Shown one piece after another: positions 1 to 5,074 of a stretch of DNA of 20,936 nt. Source of the DNA: a virus; the IMG/VR virus record IMGVR_UViG_3300025736_000254, positions 1 to 20,936 of that record; one strand, given 5' to 3'. The notes under the pieces were generated by a model that saw only the letters and a list, made by a program, of their open reading frames with translations, did no database searches and was not told the origin of the DNA. Position 1 is the stretch's first letter. Each line of letters begins with the position of its first letter. The translations under genes and the position numbers were made by a program.

Positions 1-2
1 AT

Positions 3-50
3 TATGATATAGGACAAAAAAGAATTAAATGGTATGGAGACAATGTGTAA
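3..50 (+). CDS. C-terminal end of an upstream gene (partial)
   Basis: An open frame enters from the left edge and reads YDIGQKRIKWYGDNV before a TAA stop. Only 15 codons are visible, so no function can be given. The ATG of the next small ORF (position 43) starts at the second base of one of its last codons. The same geometry is seen at the mini-gene junctions further on, which is the main reason to think this frame is real. Confidence 0.35.
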   Translation, partial: YDIGQKRIKWYGDNV

Positions 51-308
51 GGAAGATTATTTCAAACATATAAAAAAGTATTTTACAGAAAAAACTTTAA
101 TAGATGTTGGGTTAAATTATAAATATATTGAATATGTAAATGATATAAAAAAATATAGGATAAAAAAGAATTAAACATTTTGAAGATAGAAATAGAATAT
201 GATAAAAAGAAAAAGAAAAGAAATTGTGATAAACACTTTAAGAAATTTTTACAACAATTAAAAATAAATTCAAAGTATGAAAATCAGTCCAAAGTTGATA
301 AGTGTTGA
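43..308 (+). CDS. Small lysine-rich protein, needs a -1 frameshift
   Basis: The zero frame starts at ATG 43 (MCKEDYFKHIKKYF...) and stops at 172-174 after 43 codons. Just before the stop the sequence A AAA AAG (162-168) lies in the correct phase for -1 slippage. The -1 frame then continues KKELNILKIEIEYDKKKKK... to TGA 306-308, giving about 88 residues. That second frame has no ATG of its own. It overlaps the start of the following mini-gene (ATG 277) with the same phase as the other mini-gene junctions (codon TAT followed by a G-codon), which argues that it is translated. The protein is basic and probably helical; I do not recognise a family. A sequencing or assembly indel in the A-run would give the same picture. 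Confidence 0.4.
162..168 (+). promoter_or_regulatory. Candidate -1 frameshift site (A AAA AAG)
   Basis: The heptamer A AAA AAG is in the phase needed for tandem -1 slippage (zero-frame codons AAA AAG) and lies one codon before the zero-frame stop. I see no clear stimulatory stem-loop directly downstream, so programmed frameshifting is only a possibility. Confidence 0.3.
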
Positions 309-501
309 ATTGAATAGGGTTGGAACTAATGATACTTACAATTACAAAAATGGTCCAAAGGGTAATAGTTTTAGTGTAGGTGAAAAACCAGATGGAAAAA
401 GATTAGAACCAGTTAAGATAAATCCAGAAGGTAGATTTCCCACCCAGTTATTTACGAATATAAAAAATGATAGATATAAGTATGTTAAGAATATCTCCTA
501 A
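277..501 (+). CDS. Cassette mini-protein 1, methyltransferase specificity-segment-like
   Basis: This 74-residue ORF starts MKISPKLISVELNRVG, has a variable middle of about 35 residues rich in Gly, Asn, Lys and Pro, and ends GRFPTQLFTN followed by KYVKNIS. The start ISVELNRVGT lines up with the INIDGCRIGT-type segment, and GRFPTQLF with the GRFPANLI-type segment, that flank the variable region of phage-type beta-class DNA methyltransferases. This comparison is from memory of the family, not from a search. No SAM-binding or catalytic (DPPY-like) motif is present, so it cannot be an enzyme alone. It is the first of six related ORFs. The start is fixed by alignment with the other units and by overlap with the upstream frame. 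Confidence 0.7.
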   Translation: MKISPKLISVELNRVGTNDTYNYKNGPKGNSFSVGEKPDGKRLEPVKINPEGRFPTQLFTNIKNDRYKYVKNIS

Positions 502-694
502 ATTGATAAGTGTTGAATTGAATAGGGTTGGAACTAATGATATATTAAAAAGAAATATACCAGTGGTCCAAAACCCAACTATGTGGGGAACAAGGGATAT
601 AAGTAATTGGACTAATGAAGTTGGTAGATTTCCCACCCAGTTATTTACGAATATAAAAAATGATAGATATAAGTATGTTAAGAATATCACCTAA
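482..694 (+). CDS. Cassette mini-protein 2
   Basis: This 70-residue ORF starts MLRISPKLISVELNRVGTND, has a middle that includes a PTMWGTRD stretch, and ends GRFPTQLFTN followed by KYVKNIT. Its DNA matches cassette 1 through the 5' flank and about four codons into the variable part, and again through the whole 3' flank. An in-frame ATG 15 bases upstream (467) would add MIDIS; 482 is preferred because cassette 1 starts at the equivalent position. It overlaps cassette 1 by 20 nt in the next frame, so the two are probably translationally coupled. Function unknown; see cassette 1 for the methyltransferase-like resemblance. Confidence 0.7.
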   Translation: MLRISPKLISVELNRVGTNDILKRNIPVVQNPTMWGTRDISNWTNEVGRFPTQLFTNIKNDRYKYVKNIT

Positions 695-902
695 ATTGAT
701 TAGTGTTGAATTGAATAGGGTTGGAACTGAACTAATTGGAGATACTTGTATAAGAAAAGAATTTACTGGTAATGATAATATATATGGTGGTGGTAAAGGG
801 TATGGAGGGAAACAAGGATATATAAAGAATGGTAGATTTCCAACTCAACTCTTCACCAATATAAAAAATGATAGATATAAGTATGTTAAGAATATCACCT
901 AA
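675..902 (+). CDS. Cassette mini-protein 3
   Basis: This 75-residue ORF has the common start (MLRISPKLISVELNRVGT) and end (GRFPTQLFTN...KYVKNIT). The middle contains a Gly-rich stretch (YGGGKGYGGKQG), the kind of sequence often found between the two landmarks in phage DNA methyltransferases. The 3' flank encodes the same residues as cassettes 1 and 2 but with different codons in a row (CCA ACT CAA CTC TTC ACC against CCC ACC CAG TTA TTT ACG). Such silent divergence means selection acts on the peptide, so this is a translated gene rather than a plain DNA repeat. An alternative start is ATG 660. Confidence 0.7.
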   Translation: MLRISPKLISVELNRVGTELIGDTCIRKEFTGNDNIYGGGKGYGGKQGYIKNGRFPTQLFTNIKNDRYKYVKNIT

Positions 903-1101
903 ACTACTAAACATAAATGGGAATAGGATTGGAGATTATGAAGAGAAGAGAATAATCAATGATACTATAAAAAGTGATCAGGTTAAAAACTTTATCAGTT
1001 GTGAAAAACTAATACCAAGTTATATGACTGGCAGATTTCCAACTCAACTCTTCACTAACATAAAAAATGATAGATATAAGTATGTTAAGAATATCACCTA
1101 A
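883..1101 (+). CDS. Cassette mini-protein 4
   Basis: This 72-residue ORF begins MLRISPKLLNINGNRIGDYE, the most divergent 5' flank of the upstream array and the one closest to the INIDGCRIG segment of phage methyltransferases. Its middle is unrelated to the other units and it ends with GRFPTQLFTN and KYVKNIT. Its last 20 nt overlap the start of the terminase gene, so the 3' end of this cassette doubles as the start region of the terminase. Alternative start at 868. Function unknown. Confidence 0.7.
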   Translation: MLRISPKLLNINGNRIGDYEEKRIINDTIKSDQVKNFISCEKLIPSYMTGRFPTQLFTNIKNDRYKYVKNIT

Positions 1102-2410
1102 GTTAAAAGAATTAACATTTAAACCATCTTTAATACAATATGAAGCATGGAAATTGTTATTTGATACTACTACTACACAGATACTCTTTGGTGGTTCAGT
1201 AAGGAGTGGTAAATCATACTTAGCCGTTGCCTGGGCGACTATCTATTGTTTAATGTATCCTAACATCGCTGGGGGTTTATGTAGGGAAACTTTAAGTTCT
1301 TTGAAGATGACCACAGTAGAAACTTTAATGGAATTTTTTAGATTAAATGATATGAAGGAAGATGTTGATTACAGATTCAATAGAATGGAGAAGACAATAT
1401 CATTTAATAATGGTAGTAAGTTATTCTTAATTGAATTAACATCAAACCCAAGTGATCCTAATTTTGAAAGGATTATGAGTTTATCTTTAACCTTTGCTAT
1501 TGTAGATGAGGTGTCCCAGATTAGTAGAGATGCAATTGAAAAACTAATGACCAGATTATCCCATATGTTAAAAGAATATCAACTAATACCTAAATTGTTA
1601 TTAGTATCTAATCCTTCAAAGGGTTGGTTATATACAGATTACTACAAACCATATACTGAAAACGAATTACCACTTTATAGAAAAATAGTTCTTGCTCTCC
1701 CACAAGACAATCCATATTTAGATAAAAGTTATATTGATGGATTGGAACAAACTTTAACCAGTGTGAATAAATCCAGATTGTTATATGGCAACTGGGATTA
1801 TGACGATGATGATCTTGCTCTGTTTAGTTATGATGAATTACTACAAAGTTTTTATAATGATCCTTTACCAGGTGATAAATATATAACTTGTGATGTTGCT
1901 AATATTGGTAATGATAAATCTGTAATTGGTTTATGGAGTGGAACAGAGTTACTAAAAATTTTTAGTTATAAGAAAAATGACACTACACAATTAGTGAATA
2001 TAATTAAAGATAAAATAAAACTATATAGAGTGCCTATTAAAAATGTGTTGATTGATGCTGATGGATTAGGTATAGGAGTGGCAGATTACTTAAAGGGGTG
2101 TGTTGCTTTTAAAGGTGGTTCATCTGCTTTGAATAAAGAAAATTATATGAATTTAAGATCACAATGTTTTTTTAAGTTGAGTGAATCAATTAATAATATA
2201 AAACTACCTGATGGAGAATATCGTGATGTGATCATTCAAGAACTTCAAGCACACCGAATGGCGAATGTAGATAAAATTGGTAAGACAGCGGTGGAAGGTA
2301 AAGATAAGGTAAAGAAAACGATTGGAAGAAGTCCAGATTATGCTGATATGATTATGATGAGAATGTATTATGATATACAAAGAAAAAAAGTTAAGACTTA
2401 TGTTTTGTAG
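1082..2410 (+). CDS. terL: Terminase large subunit (packaging ATPase and nuclease)
   Basis: The 442-residue protein has the two-domain plan of a phage large terminase. It powers DNA translocation into the prohead and cuts the concatemer. Visible motifs: Walker A GGSVRSGKS (residues 37-45), Walker B-type LTFAIVDE (136-143), a coupling-type LLLVSNPS (173-179), and nuclease acidic residues Asp271 (ITCDVAN), the DADG at 325-328, and Asp419/Asp422 (SPDYADM). Length is typical. Its first eight residues, MLRISPKL, are identical to the start of the neighbouring cassettes, after which it turns into normal terminase sequence. The start at 1082 follows from that match; an in-frame ATG at 1067 is possible. 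The gene ends inside the start of cassette 5 (2400). No separate small terminase is evident next to it. Confidence 0.95.
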   Translation: MLRISPKLKELTFKPSLIQYEAWKLLFDTTTTQILFGGSVRSGKSYLAVAWATIYCLMYPNIAGGLCRETLSSLKMTTVETLMEFFRLNDMKEDVDYRFNRMEKTISFNNGSKLFLIELTSNPSDPNFERIMSLSLTFAIVDEVSQISRDAIEKLMTRLSHMLKEYQLIPKLLLVSNPSKGWLYTDYYKPYTENELPLYRKIVLALPQDNPYLDKSYIDGLEQTLTSVNKSRLLYGNWDYDDDDLALFSYDELLQSFYNDPLPGDKYITCDVANIGNDKSVIGLWSGTELLKIFSYKKNDTTQLVNIIKDKIKLYRVPIKNVLIDADGLGIGVADYLKGCVAFKGGSSALNKENYMNLRSQCFFKLSESINNIKLPDGEYRDVIIQELQAHRMANVDKIGKTAVEGKDKVKKTIGRSPDYADMIMMRMYYDIQRKKVKTYVL

Positions 2411-2615
2411 AATATCGCCGAAATTGATTAGTGTTGATTTGAATAGGATTGGTGATTATGTTGAAACAAGAAAACCAACAACAGATACTACCAATTTAAT
2501 AAGATTGAATGGATCAAAAACAATTATGAATTATTGTAAAAATGGTAGATTTCCAACCCAGTTATTTACCAACAACAAAAAAGAATTGTTTAAGTATGTT
2601 AAGAATATCTCCTAA
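2400..2615 (+). CDS. Cassette mini-protein 5
   Basis: This 71-residue ORF starts MFCRISPKLISVDLNRIGDY and ends GRFPTQLFTNNKKELFKYVKNIS. It is the most diverged copy: the 5' flank has several silent changes (TCG CCG AAA) and the 3' flank reads NNKKELFKYV instead of NIKNDRYKYV. It starts inside the last codons of the terminase, with the terminase stop TAG at 2408-2410. The variable middle resembles no other unit. Function unknown; same methyltransferase-like landmarks as cassette 1. Confidence 0.65.
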   Translation: MFCRISPKLISVDLNRIGDYVETRKPTTDTTNLIRLNGSKTIMNYCKNGRFPTQLFTNNKKELFKYVKNIS

Positions 2616-2844
2616 ATTGATAAGTGTTGAATTGAATAGGGTTGATTATATTAGTGATGAAGATTTAGAAACATCTTTAAAGGGATTAAAAAGATATATT
2701 AAAAATTACAATAGTGATAGTAATTTGATGAGTAGTGATAAAAATAAACAAAAGTTTAAAGGTGGTAGATTTCCAACTCAACTCTTTACGAATATAAAAA
2801 ATGATAGATATAAGTATGTTAAGTCCATCAGTTTGGATAAGTGA
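2596..2844 (+). CDS. Cassette mini-protein 6
   Basis: This 82-residue ORF is the longest unit. It starts MLRISPKLISVELNRV and goes directly into DYISDEDLE (the usual Gly is missing), has a middle of about 40 charged residues, then GRFPTQLFTNIKNDRYKYVK. It ends SISLDK because the next gene starts with a different sequence. Its 3' flank is a mosaic: FPTQL is coded as in cassettes 3 and 4, FTN as in cassettes 1 and 2. That points to recombination between units. Confidence 0.65.
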   Translation: MLRISPKLISVELNRVDYISDEDLETSLKGLKRYIKNYNSDSNLMSSDKNKQKFKGGRFPTQLFTNIKNDRYKYVKSISLDK

Positions 2845-3340
2845 TAATTATTTTATATTAAAGGAAAAATTGGAATTGATAAAGAATATACCAGAGTGGA
2901 GTGATATATTCCACGAGGTGTTGATTCAATTTTTAATGATGGATACTAAAAAATCTACAAGATTAATAGATGATGGACAGGCATATAAATATATAATGAG
3001 CATGTTTAAGATAAATTGTTTTAGTAAGACCAGTCCTTACAATTGGAAATATAATAAGATCACATTTGATAAAAACTTCAATATGGATAAGATAGATATA
3101 ACAGATGGAGATGAGTATGATGAAAATTTATGTTTAGCAGATATAGAATTGGCACTTGATAGAATAGATGAGTTTTTTGTATATAAGATTGTTTATATGG
3201 ACTACTTGGATCGTAAGATACAGACACCAGGGTATAGTTTTAAGAAAATTGGTATGGAGAGTGAAATACCGAAACCAACTATCATTGCTAAATTTAGTGA
3301 ATTGAAGGAACAGATTAAAAAAATAATAGATGAGATATGA
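2816..3340 (+). CDS. Putative sigma-factor-like DNA-binding protein
   Basis: The 174-residue protein resembles sigma-70-like or HTH proteins seen near terminase genes in phages of Bacteroidota. The N-terminal half has a region-2-like helical block (WSDIFHEVLIQFL near 30-42, then AYKYIMSMF and SKTSPYNWKY near 60-80). After an acidic linker the C-terminal 60 residues look like a helix-turn-helix (YSFKKIGMESEIPKPTI). It could direct RNA polymerase to phage late promoters, possibly the AT-rich element described here, or act as a small terminase-like DNA binder; the sequence does not decide. Its start overlaps the last cassette; it ends in an ATGA overlap with the next gene. Confidence 0.55.
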   Translation: MLSPSVWISDNYFILKEKLELIKNIPEWSDIFHEVLIQFLMMDTKKSTRLIDDGQAYKYIMSMFKINCFSKTSPYNWKYNKITFDKNFNMDKIDITDGDEYDENLCLADIELALDRIDEFFVYKIVYMDYLDRKIQTPGYSFKKIGMESEIPKPTIIAKFSELKEQIKKIIDEI

Positions 3341-3343
3341 AAA
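3316..3343 (+). repeat. 28-bp direct repeat, copy 1
   Basis: A 28-base sequence (TAAAAAAATAATAGATGAG then ATATGAAAA) occurs here and, perfectly matched, at 3527-3554. This copy encodes the KKIIDEI end of the sigma-like protein and the ATG of the next ORF. The two copies are 211 nt apart and bracket the 66-residue ORF. Confidence 0.85.
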
Positions 3344-3537
3344 GAAGATTAATAAAAGAAACAAAATACTTTACTATAATTGAAGAAACAGAAGGTTTTT
3401 GGTATAAGGCATTAGATTCCAAAATAAAAGTTGAAATCACAAATAAAAATTATAAAGATATAATTTTAGATGCGTTGGATAATGATCTTACCCTTGGACC
3501 AGAAATACTGATGAGAATTTTGTTAGTAAAAAAATAA
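3337..3537 (+). CDS. Small hypothetical protein between 28-bp repeats
   Basis: A 66-residue ORF (MKRRLIKETKYFTIIEETEG...) that I do not recognise. It starts in an ATGA overlap with the sigma-like gene and ends VKK inside the second copy of a perfect 28-bp repeat whose first copy spans its own start. Removing one repeat copy plus this ORF would join the sigma-like gene directly to the next gene at the same kind of overlap, so the ORF looks like a recent insertion that duplicated the junction. The N-terminal part has alternating hydrophobic and polar residues that suggest a small beta-rich fold. Confidence 0.6.
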   Translation: MKRRLIKETKYFTIIEETEGFWYKALDSKIKVEITNKNYKDIILDALDNDLTLGPEILMRILLVKK

Positions 3538-3554
3538 TAGATGAGATATGAAAA
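3527..3554 (+). repeat. 28-bp direct repeat, copy 2
   Basis: Perfect second copy of the 28-base sequence at 3316-3343. Here it carries the TAA of the upstream small ORF and the ATG (3548) of the next gene; the stretch that encodes KKIIDEI in copy 1 is not in frame with a gene here. Confidence 0.85.
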
Positions 3555-3961
3555 AAGTAGATATGATTAAAAATTTACTTGATGAGGGTTTTGATACACC
3601 TGATTTAAAATGGCAAGACTTTATGAAATATTATAAAGAAAAAATGGAATTAGTAAAAGATAGAAACTCTTTAATAATTGAAAAGACTAATCAAAAGAAT
3701 ACAGATGAACTACTTGAAAGAAAAATTGAGAGGGAACCAGATTTAAGGACACCACTTCAAAAGAAACGTGAAGAATTATTTCCACTGATAGTAGATCTTA
3801 TGAATAGATTAAAGGGTAAATCAAAAGCATCACCTGGTGAATTAAATGAACTGATGAATTTATATAACCAGTTTTATTTAAGACACGATGCGGCTGGATG
3901 TGGTGCTTGTATAAGTAAAGCATATACAACCTTTAAGAAAATTTGTAAAGGGAGGATGTAA
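3548..3961 (+). CDS. Conserved-type phage hypothetical protein with Cys pair
   Basis: A 137-residue, helical, highly charged protein (MKKVDMIKNLLDEGF...). The last 35 residues (LYNQFYLRHDAAGCGACISK...) carry a CGAC pair and end KKICKGRM. Similar small proteins with a Cys-rich tail lie near the packaging genes of phages of Bacteroidota in my memory, but I know no function. A GGAGG sits just before its stop and would serve the next gene, which starts in a TAATG overlap. Metal binding by the Cys residues is possible but unproven. Confidence 0.6.
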   Translation: MKKVDMIKNLLDEGFDTPDLKWQDFMKYYKEKMELVKDRNSLIIEKTNQKNTDELLERKIEREPDLRTPLQKKREELFPLIVDLMNRLKGKSKASPGELNELMNLYNQFYLRHDAAGCGACISKAYTTFKKICKGRM

Positions 3962-4173
3962 TGAAAACAATTTTTAATGTGATAGGTGAATTGGAATTAC
4001 CAGATGTATCACCATTTTATAAACTACCTGATTGGTATATAGAAGGATATGTTTATCATATGTTTTTATGGCAATCTCAAAAATGGAATTATGATGTGGT
4101 TGAATATAAATATGAATTAAAAGATTTACAAATTAAACATATAATTACTATTAAGAAAAAGGATCCAAAGTAA
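3961..4173 (+). CDS. Small hypothetical protein
   Basis: A 70-residue ORF starting in a TAATG overlap with the gene before it and preceded by a strong Shine-Dalgarno (GGGAGG, about six bases before the ATG), one of the few clear ones here. The sequence (MKTIFNVIGELELPDVSPFY...) is rich in Trp and Tyr (LPDWYIEGYVYHMFLW). I do not recognise it. It is the last gene before an AT-rich promoter-like element. Confidence 0.55.
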   Translation: MKTIFNVIGELELPDVSPFYKLPDWYIEGYVYHMFLWQSQKWNYDVVEYKYELKDLQIKHIITIKKKDPK

Positions 4174-4184
4174 AAACATAAAAA

Positions 4185-4200
4185 ATTATATATATAAGAG
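4185..4200 (+). promoter_or_regulatory. AT-rich promoter-like element 1
   Basis: The sequence ATTATATATATAAGAG lies directly before the ATG at 4201. Related elements precede the scaffold gene, the gene at 11187, the tail fibre and, on the other strand, the HNH gene. Consensus is roughly TTTTTATATATATA followed by purines. Confidence 0.45.
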
Positions 4201-4860
4201 ATGATAAGAATAACTATAAATGATAAAACATATAAAGTTCCTAATGAATTTAGTGAATTGACTATTGAAAAGTTCCAAGAATTATCAAAGGTGGAAGATG
4301 TTGATAAAGGAAATGTGTTAGAATATATACATATATTATCTGGTATAGATAAAGATATTCTAAAACATATAAAACTAGAAGATGTGAAAAAGATCACTGA
4401 AAAATTACTAACCTTCTTTAAACAAGGTGATTACAAATTGGTAGATGCCGTAGAAATTAAAAAACGTATATATGTTTTTGATGATGATCTATATAATATG
4501 ACATTTGAAATGTTTATAGATTTAGATGAACTGACCAAGGATCAAGATAATATAATAGATAATCTACATTTGATAATGGCTATTCTATATAGGGAGAAAA
4601 AGAAACAAAAGATATACAGGAAAAAATTATATACAGATAAGTATGATAGTAAAACAATTAAAGATAGGGCAGAGTTCTTTTCAACTAATCTTATGATGGA
4701 TAAAGTATTGGGAGCGTTGTTTTTTTTTATCAATTTAAGAACGATTTATATACAAAATATAGTGGGCTCTTTGGATCAGGAACAGATGAACCAGTTGAAG
4801 ACGACGAATACGAAGACACAGGACCAGAAAAATACTATAAAAAGTGGGGTTGGTTCTTAA
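4201..4860 (+). CDS. Tail assembly chaperone, zero-frame product
   Basis: A 219-residue product starting MIRITINDKTYKVPNEFSEL, placed two genes before the tape measure, where siphoviruses encode tail assembly chaperones (lambda G/GT-like position). These bind the tape measure and bring tail tube subunits to it. The first 175 residues look like genuine protein. After a run of nine T (4720-4728, encoding FFF) the zero frame becomes a Gln/Asn/Thr-rich tail (INLRTIYIQ... to SGVGS) that looks out of frame, while the -1 frame continues as a plausible protein to 4979. So this product is either the short form of a frameshifting pair or the result of a one-base error in the T-run. Confidence 0.65.
   Translation: MIRITINDKTYKVPNEFSELTIEKFQELSKVEDVDKGNVLEYIHILSGIDKDILKHIKLEDVKKITEKLLTFFKQGDYKLVDAVEIKKRIYVFDDDLYNMTFEMFIDLDELTKDQDNIIDNLHLIMAILYREKKKQKIYRKKLYTDKYDSKTIKDRAEFFSTNLMMDKVLGALFFFINLRTIYIQNIVGSLDQEQMNQLKTTNTKTQDQKNTIKSGVGS
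4720..4728 (+). promoter_or_regulatory. T9 run, candidate -1 frameshift site
   Basis: Nine T in a row give the slippery heptamer T TTT TTT in the correct phase (codons TTT TTT TTT). A -1 slip leads into TAT CAA TTT AAG..., the frame of the C-terminal extension. A ten-T run in the true sequence would fuse both frames without any slippage. Confidence 0.5.
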
Positions 4861-4979
4861 TACTTTATAATATAAGTGATGGAGATATAACAAAGATAGA
4901 ATATATAGGTAAGAAGCCGATACTTGAAATTTTGAATTGGTTGGCTTTAACAAAAGAAAAACAGATATATGAAAAGTAA
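4728..4979 (+). CDS. Tail assembly chaperone, -1 frame extension
   Basis: From the T-run the -1 frame reads YQFKNDLYTKYSGLFGSG, then an acidic linker (DEPVEDDEYEDTG), then KYYKKWGWFLILYNISDGD and LNWLALTKEKQIYEK before TAA at 4977-4979. Aromatic and helical content make this far more protein-like than the zero frame over the same bases. Joined to the upstream part it gives about 259 residues. The end of this extension overlaps the start of the next small ORF (4969) with the gene-junction phase seen elsewhere in the window, which supports its translation. Confidence 0.6.
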   Translation, partial: YQFKNDLYTKYSGLFGSGTDEPVEDDEYEDTGPEKYYKKWGWFLILYNISDGDITKIEYIGKKPILEILNWLALTKEKQIYEK

Positions 4980-5073
4980 ATTAGAAATTGAATTTGAGGC
5001 AATGATTAAACTAATTGAATATGGGTTTGAAGGAGTTGCTGAAATTTTATATGAACTAAAAAATAAGGAATAA
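4969..5073 (+). CDS. 34-residue ORF before the tape measure
   Basis: A short ORF from ATG 4969 to TAA 5071-5073 (MKSKLEIEFEAMIKLIEYGF then EGVAEILYELKNKE). It overlaps the end of the chaperone extension by 11 nt and stops one base before the tape measure ATG. It is predicted to be two amphipathic helices. The tight fit between two real genes supports translation. No function recognised; a tape-measure partner or a simple coupling ORF are both possible. Confidence 0.5.
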   Translation: MKSKLEIEFEAMIKLIEYGFEGVAEILYELKNKE

Positions 5074-5074
5074 G

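Larger units (their letters stand above)
277..1101 (+). repeat. Tandem array of four mini-gene cassettes upstream of the terminase
   Basis: Four units start at 277, 482, 675 and 883, and the terminase start at 1082 continues the series. The periods are 205, 193, 208 and 199 nt; all leave remainder 1 on division by 3, so each unit is shifted one frame relative to the last while its own length varies by whole codons. The 5' part (about 45 nt, encoding SPKLISVELNRVG) and the 3' part (about 70 nt, encoding GRFPTQLFTNIKNDRYKYVKNI) are conserved; the middle 90-105 nt is unrelated between units. The end of each unit overlaps the start of the next by 20 nt. Two more units follow the terminase (2400-2844). 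Confidence 0.9.
2400..2844 (+). repeat. Two further mini-gene cassettes downstream of the terminase
   Basis: Units start at 2400 and 2596, and the next gene starts at 2816; the steps of 196 and 220 nt again leave remainder 1 on division by 3. The terminase itself spans 1318 nt from start to next start, also remainder 1, so it sits in the series like an oversized cassette. The 3' flank of the last unit (ATAAAAAATGATAGATATAAG, then TATGTTAAG) runs straight into the start of the sigma-like gene. Confidence 0.85.

Noticed and set aside
448-690. Minus-strand hydrophobic ORF over the cassettes
   Set aside because: Antisense of conserved + strand coding; its stops and starts follow the repeat period.
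277-1101. CRISPR-like array
   Set aside because: Repeat and variable parts are far longer than CRISPR units, the conserved parts are protein-coding with silent codon changes, and no cas genes are present.
277-2844. Diversity-generating retroelement variable regions
   Set aside because: The middles are unrelated in sequence and length instead of differing at adenine-derived positions, and no reverse transcriptase or template repeat is visible in the window.
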